A stretch of 7,035 nucleotides of DNA from Sphingomonadaceae bacterium (GTDB lineage: Bacteria > Pseudomonadota > Alphaproteobacteria > Sphingomonadales > Sphingomonadaceae): NCBI GenBank assembly GCA_013821585.1, contig JACDGO010000103.1, positions 1 through 7,035 on the forward strand, in the 5' to 3' direction. Shown piece by piece: positions 6,355-7,035 of the stretch. Positions within the stretch are counted from its first letter, which is position 1; each line of letters begins with the position of its first letter. Made by a program: the position numbers and the translations under genes. The notes beneath the pieces are model-generated. The model worked only from the letters and a program-made list of their open reading frames with translations. It was not told the DNA's origin and did no database searches.

Positions 6355-6360
6355 CCCTTT
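6355..6360 (-). promoter_or_regulatory. Ribosome binding site of the repressor gene
   Basis: AAAGGG on the minus strand, six bases before the GTG. It supports GTG at 6346-6348 as the start, since no in-frame ATG is available at the conserved N-terminus. Confidence 0.65.
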
Positions 6361-6377
6361 CGATTACAGGCGTAGTC
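6361..6377. promoter_or_regulatory. Operator-like dyad 1 (BlaI/MecI type), promoter-proximal to the gene
   Basis: CGATTACAGGCGTAGTC. It is an imperfect palindrome with the form GAYTAC-n4-GTARTC, the TAC...GTA layout known for BlaI/MecI/CopY repressors. It lies just downstream of the inferred -10 box and ends 12 bp before the repressor's GTG. Confidence 0.7.
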
Positions 6378-6404
6378 CTAAACGATTACGGATGTAGTCG
6401 TCAA
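6375..6404 (-). promoter_or_regulatory. Predicted sigma70-type promoter of the repressor-peptidase pair
   Basis: On the minus strand TTGACG (6404-6399, five of six matches to TTGACA) is followed after 18 bases by TAGGAC (6380-6375), a weak -10, or after 16 bases by TTTAGG. The spacer is filled by operator-like dyad 2, and dyad 1 covers the region just beyond the -10, so a bound repressor would block RNA polymerase. The -35 is good; the exact -10 is uncertain. Confidence 0.55.
6383..6399. promoter_or_regulatory. Operator-like dyad 2 (BlaI/MecI type), inside the promoter spacer
   Basis: CGATTACGGATGTAGTC, matching dyad 1 at 14 of 17 positions and offset from it by 22 bp, about two helical turns, so two dimers would sit on the same DNA face. 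It has the same GAYTAC-n4-GTARTC form. Confidence 0.7.
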
Positions 6405-6462
6405 GCGTTTCCAGCCCGCTGCCTCCGCAGAGCGACTGCTGCTCACATGGAGATTGACGATG

Positions 6463-7035
6463 TCAGCTTTTGTGGGCGATCCATCGCCGTTCAATAGTTT
6501 CCGTAATAGTGTCAGTCCCCGGTCGATTATCTGACCCTCTGGTTTCCAGTTTCGTCACCTTCGTTCGTCGCCACACATGGCCTGCGGAATCCGCATCGAA
6601 GGTGATCGTAATCGTTCCGGAGATATCTTCCGCCGACGGTTTGCGTAGTGCGGCTTCCAGAGAAACGGGCTTGCCAGTGATCTCCGCAATTACAAGGTCG
6701 GATTCGGCACGGTGCCGACGTTCAACGTCGGGATCGACAGCCAACTCAACAGTGAATGTCGCGCCGCCCGATCCAGCCGTCATCGTCTTTAACGGGGCCG
6801 GCACTCGTGCCGCGCGATCCTGATACGGAGCTCCGTCACGAAGATCGGCGGGACTTAAATTGAATTGCTCGAGCGTTCGGATCACCGATTGCGGATCACA
6901 TTCAATGCGAAACGCATTCCATGTGAAAATCCAATTTCCACACGCAGCGCGCGTTAATTTGCCAACCTTGAGCCGATGCTCAACGCGCGCCTCCATGTCG
7001 GTACCGTTGAGCAACTGCAGCGGGCCATAAACGGC
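6463..7035 (-). CDS. Hypothetical protein (C-terminal part, 5' end outside window)
   Basis: The frame is open from the right edge to TGA at 6463-6465, giving about 190 visible residues. Codons upstream of the first possible start (TTG at 7012-7014) remain open, reading AVYGPLQLLNGTDME at the edge, so the gene probably begins outside the window. I do not recognise it. The visible part has a Cys-containing segment (AACGNWIFTWNAFRIECDP) and alternating strand-like stretches such as GATFTVELAVDPDVE and ISGTITITFDADSAG. The last ends in HVWRRTKVTKLETRG and then DTITETIERRWIAHKS. It looks like a beta-rich soluble or secreted domain; no membrane segment is seen. G+C is lower than in the genes to its left (about 43-57% in the 60-bp blocks I counted). 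It lies upstream of the repressor-peptidase pair on the same strand, separated by 114 bp that contain that pair's own promoter, so a functional link is not implied. Confidence 0.6.
   Translation of the reverse strand, partial: AVYGPLQLLNGTDMEARVEHRLKVGKLTRAACGNWIFTWNAFRIECDPQSVIRTLEQFNLSPADLRDGAPYQDRAARVPAPLKTMTAGSGGATFTVELAVDPDVERRHRAESDLVIAEITGKPVSLEAALRKPSAEDISGTITITFDADSAGHVWRRTKVTKLETRGSDNRPGTDTITETIERRWIAHKS

Overview
The window is ordinary high-G+C bacterial chromosome. Codon use, the GC-rich genes and protein sequences typical of the Sphingomonadales (for example the nadA, nadC and DUF4112 products) suggest an alphaproteobacterium such as Sphingopyxis, Sphingomonas or a relative. That placement is recognition from memory, not a search.

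Layout: (1) Positions 2-634, plus strand: the C-terminal part of a family-5 (peptide/oligopeptide-type) ABC transporter substrate-binding protein, cut by the left edge. (2) 680-1087, plus strand: a DUF4112 membrane-associated protein whose 3' end overlaps nadC tail to tail. (3) 4201 down to 1071, minus strand: a tightly packed set reading LACTB2-like metallo-beta-lactamase-fold hydrolase, nadA (quinolinate synthase), a 126-residue protein of unknown function with much lower G+C, then nadC (quinolinate phosphoribosyltransferase). nadA and nadC are the second and third steps of de novo NAD synthesis from aspartate. The first enzyme, NadB or an aspartate dehydrogenase, is not in the window. (4) 4202-4438: an intergenic stretch with a strong GC hairpin just after the next gene's stop and presumably the promoter of the nad set. 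(5) 6348 down to 4439, minus strand: a two-gene regulatory pair, a BlaI/MecI/CopY-type repressor overlapping by ATGA an M56 (BlaR1-like) membrane metalloprotease. In front of it are two 17-bp operator-like dyads placed on a recognisable promoter. (6) 6463-7035, minus strand: the C-terminal part of an unrecognised protein of lower G+C, cut by the right edge.

The two most informative points are the BlaI/M56 module and the nad insertion. In the module the operators are visible, the sensor domain is not a penicillin-binding domain, and the classical cleavage residues are absent from the repressor. In the nad set, a low-G+C gene with an excellent ribosome binding site sits between nadA and nadC and leaves nadC with a TTG start. 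I see no CRISPR array, tRNA, rRNA, transposase or defence system.
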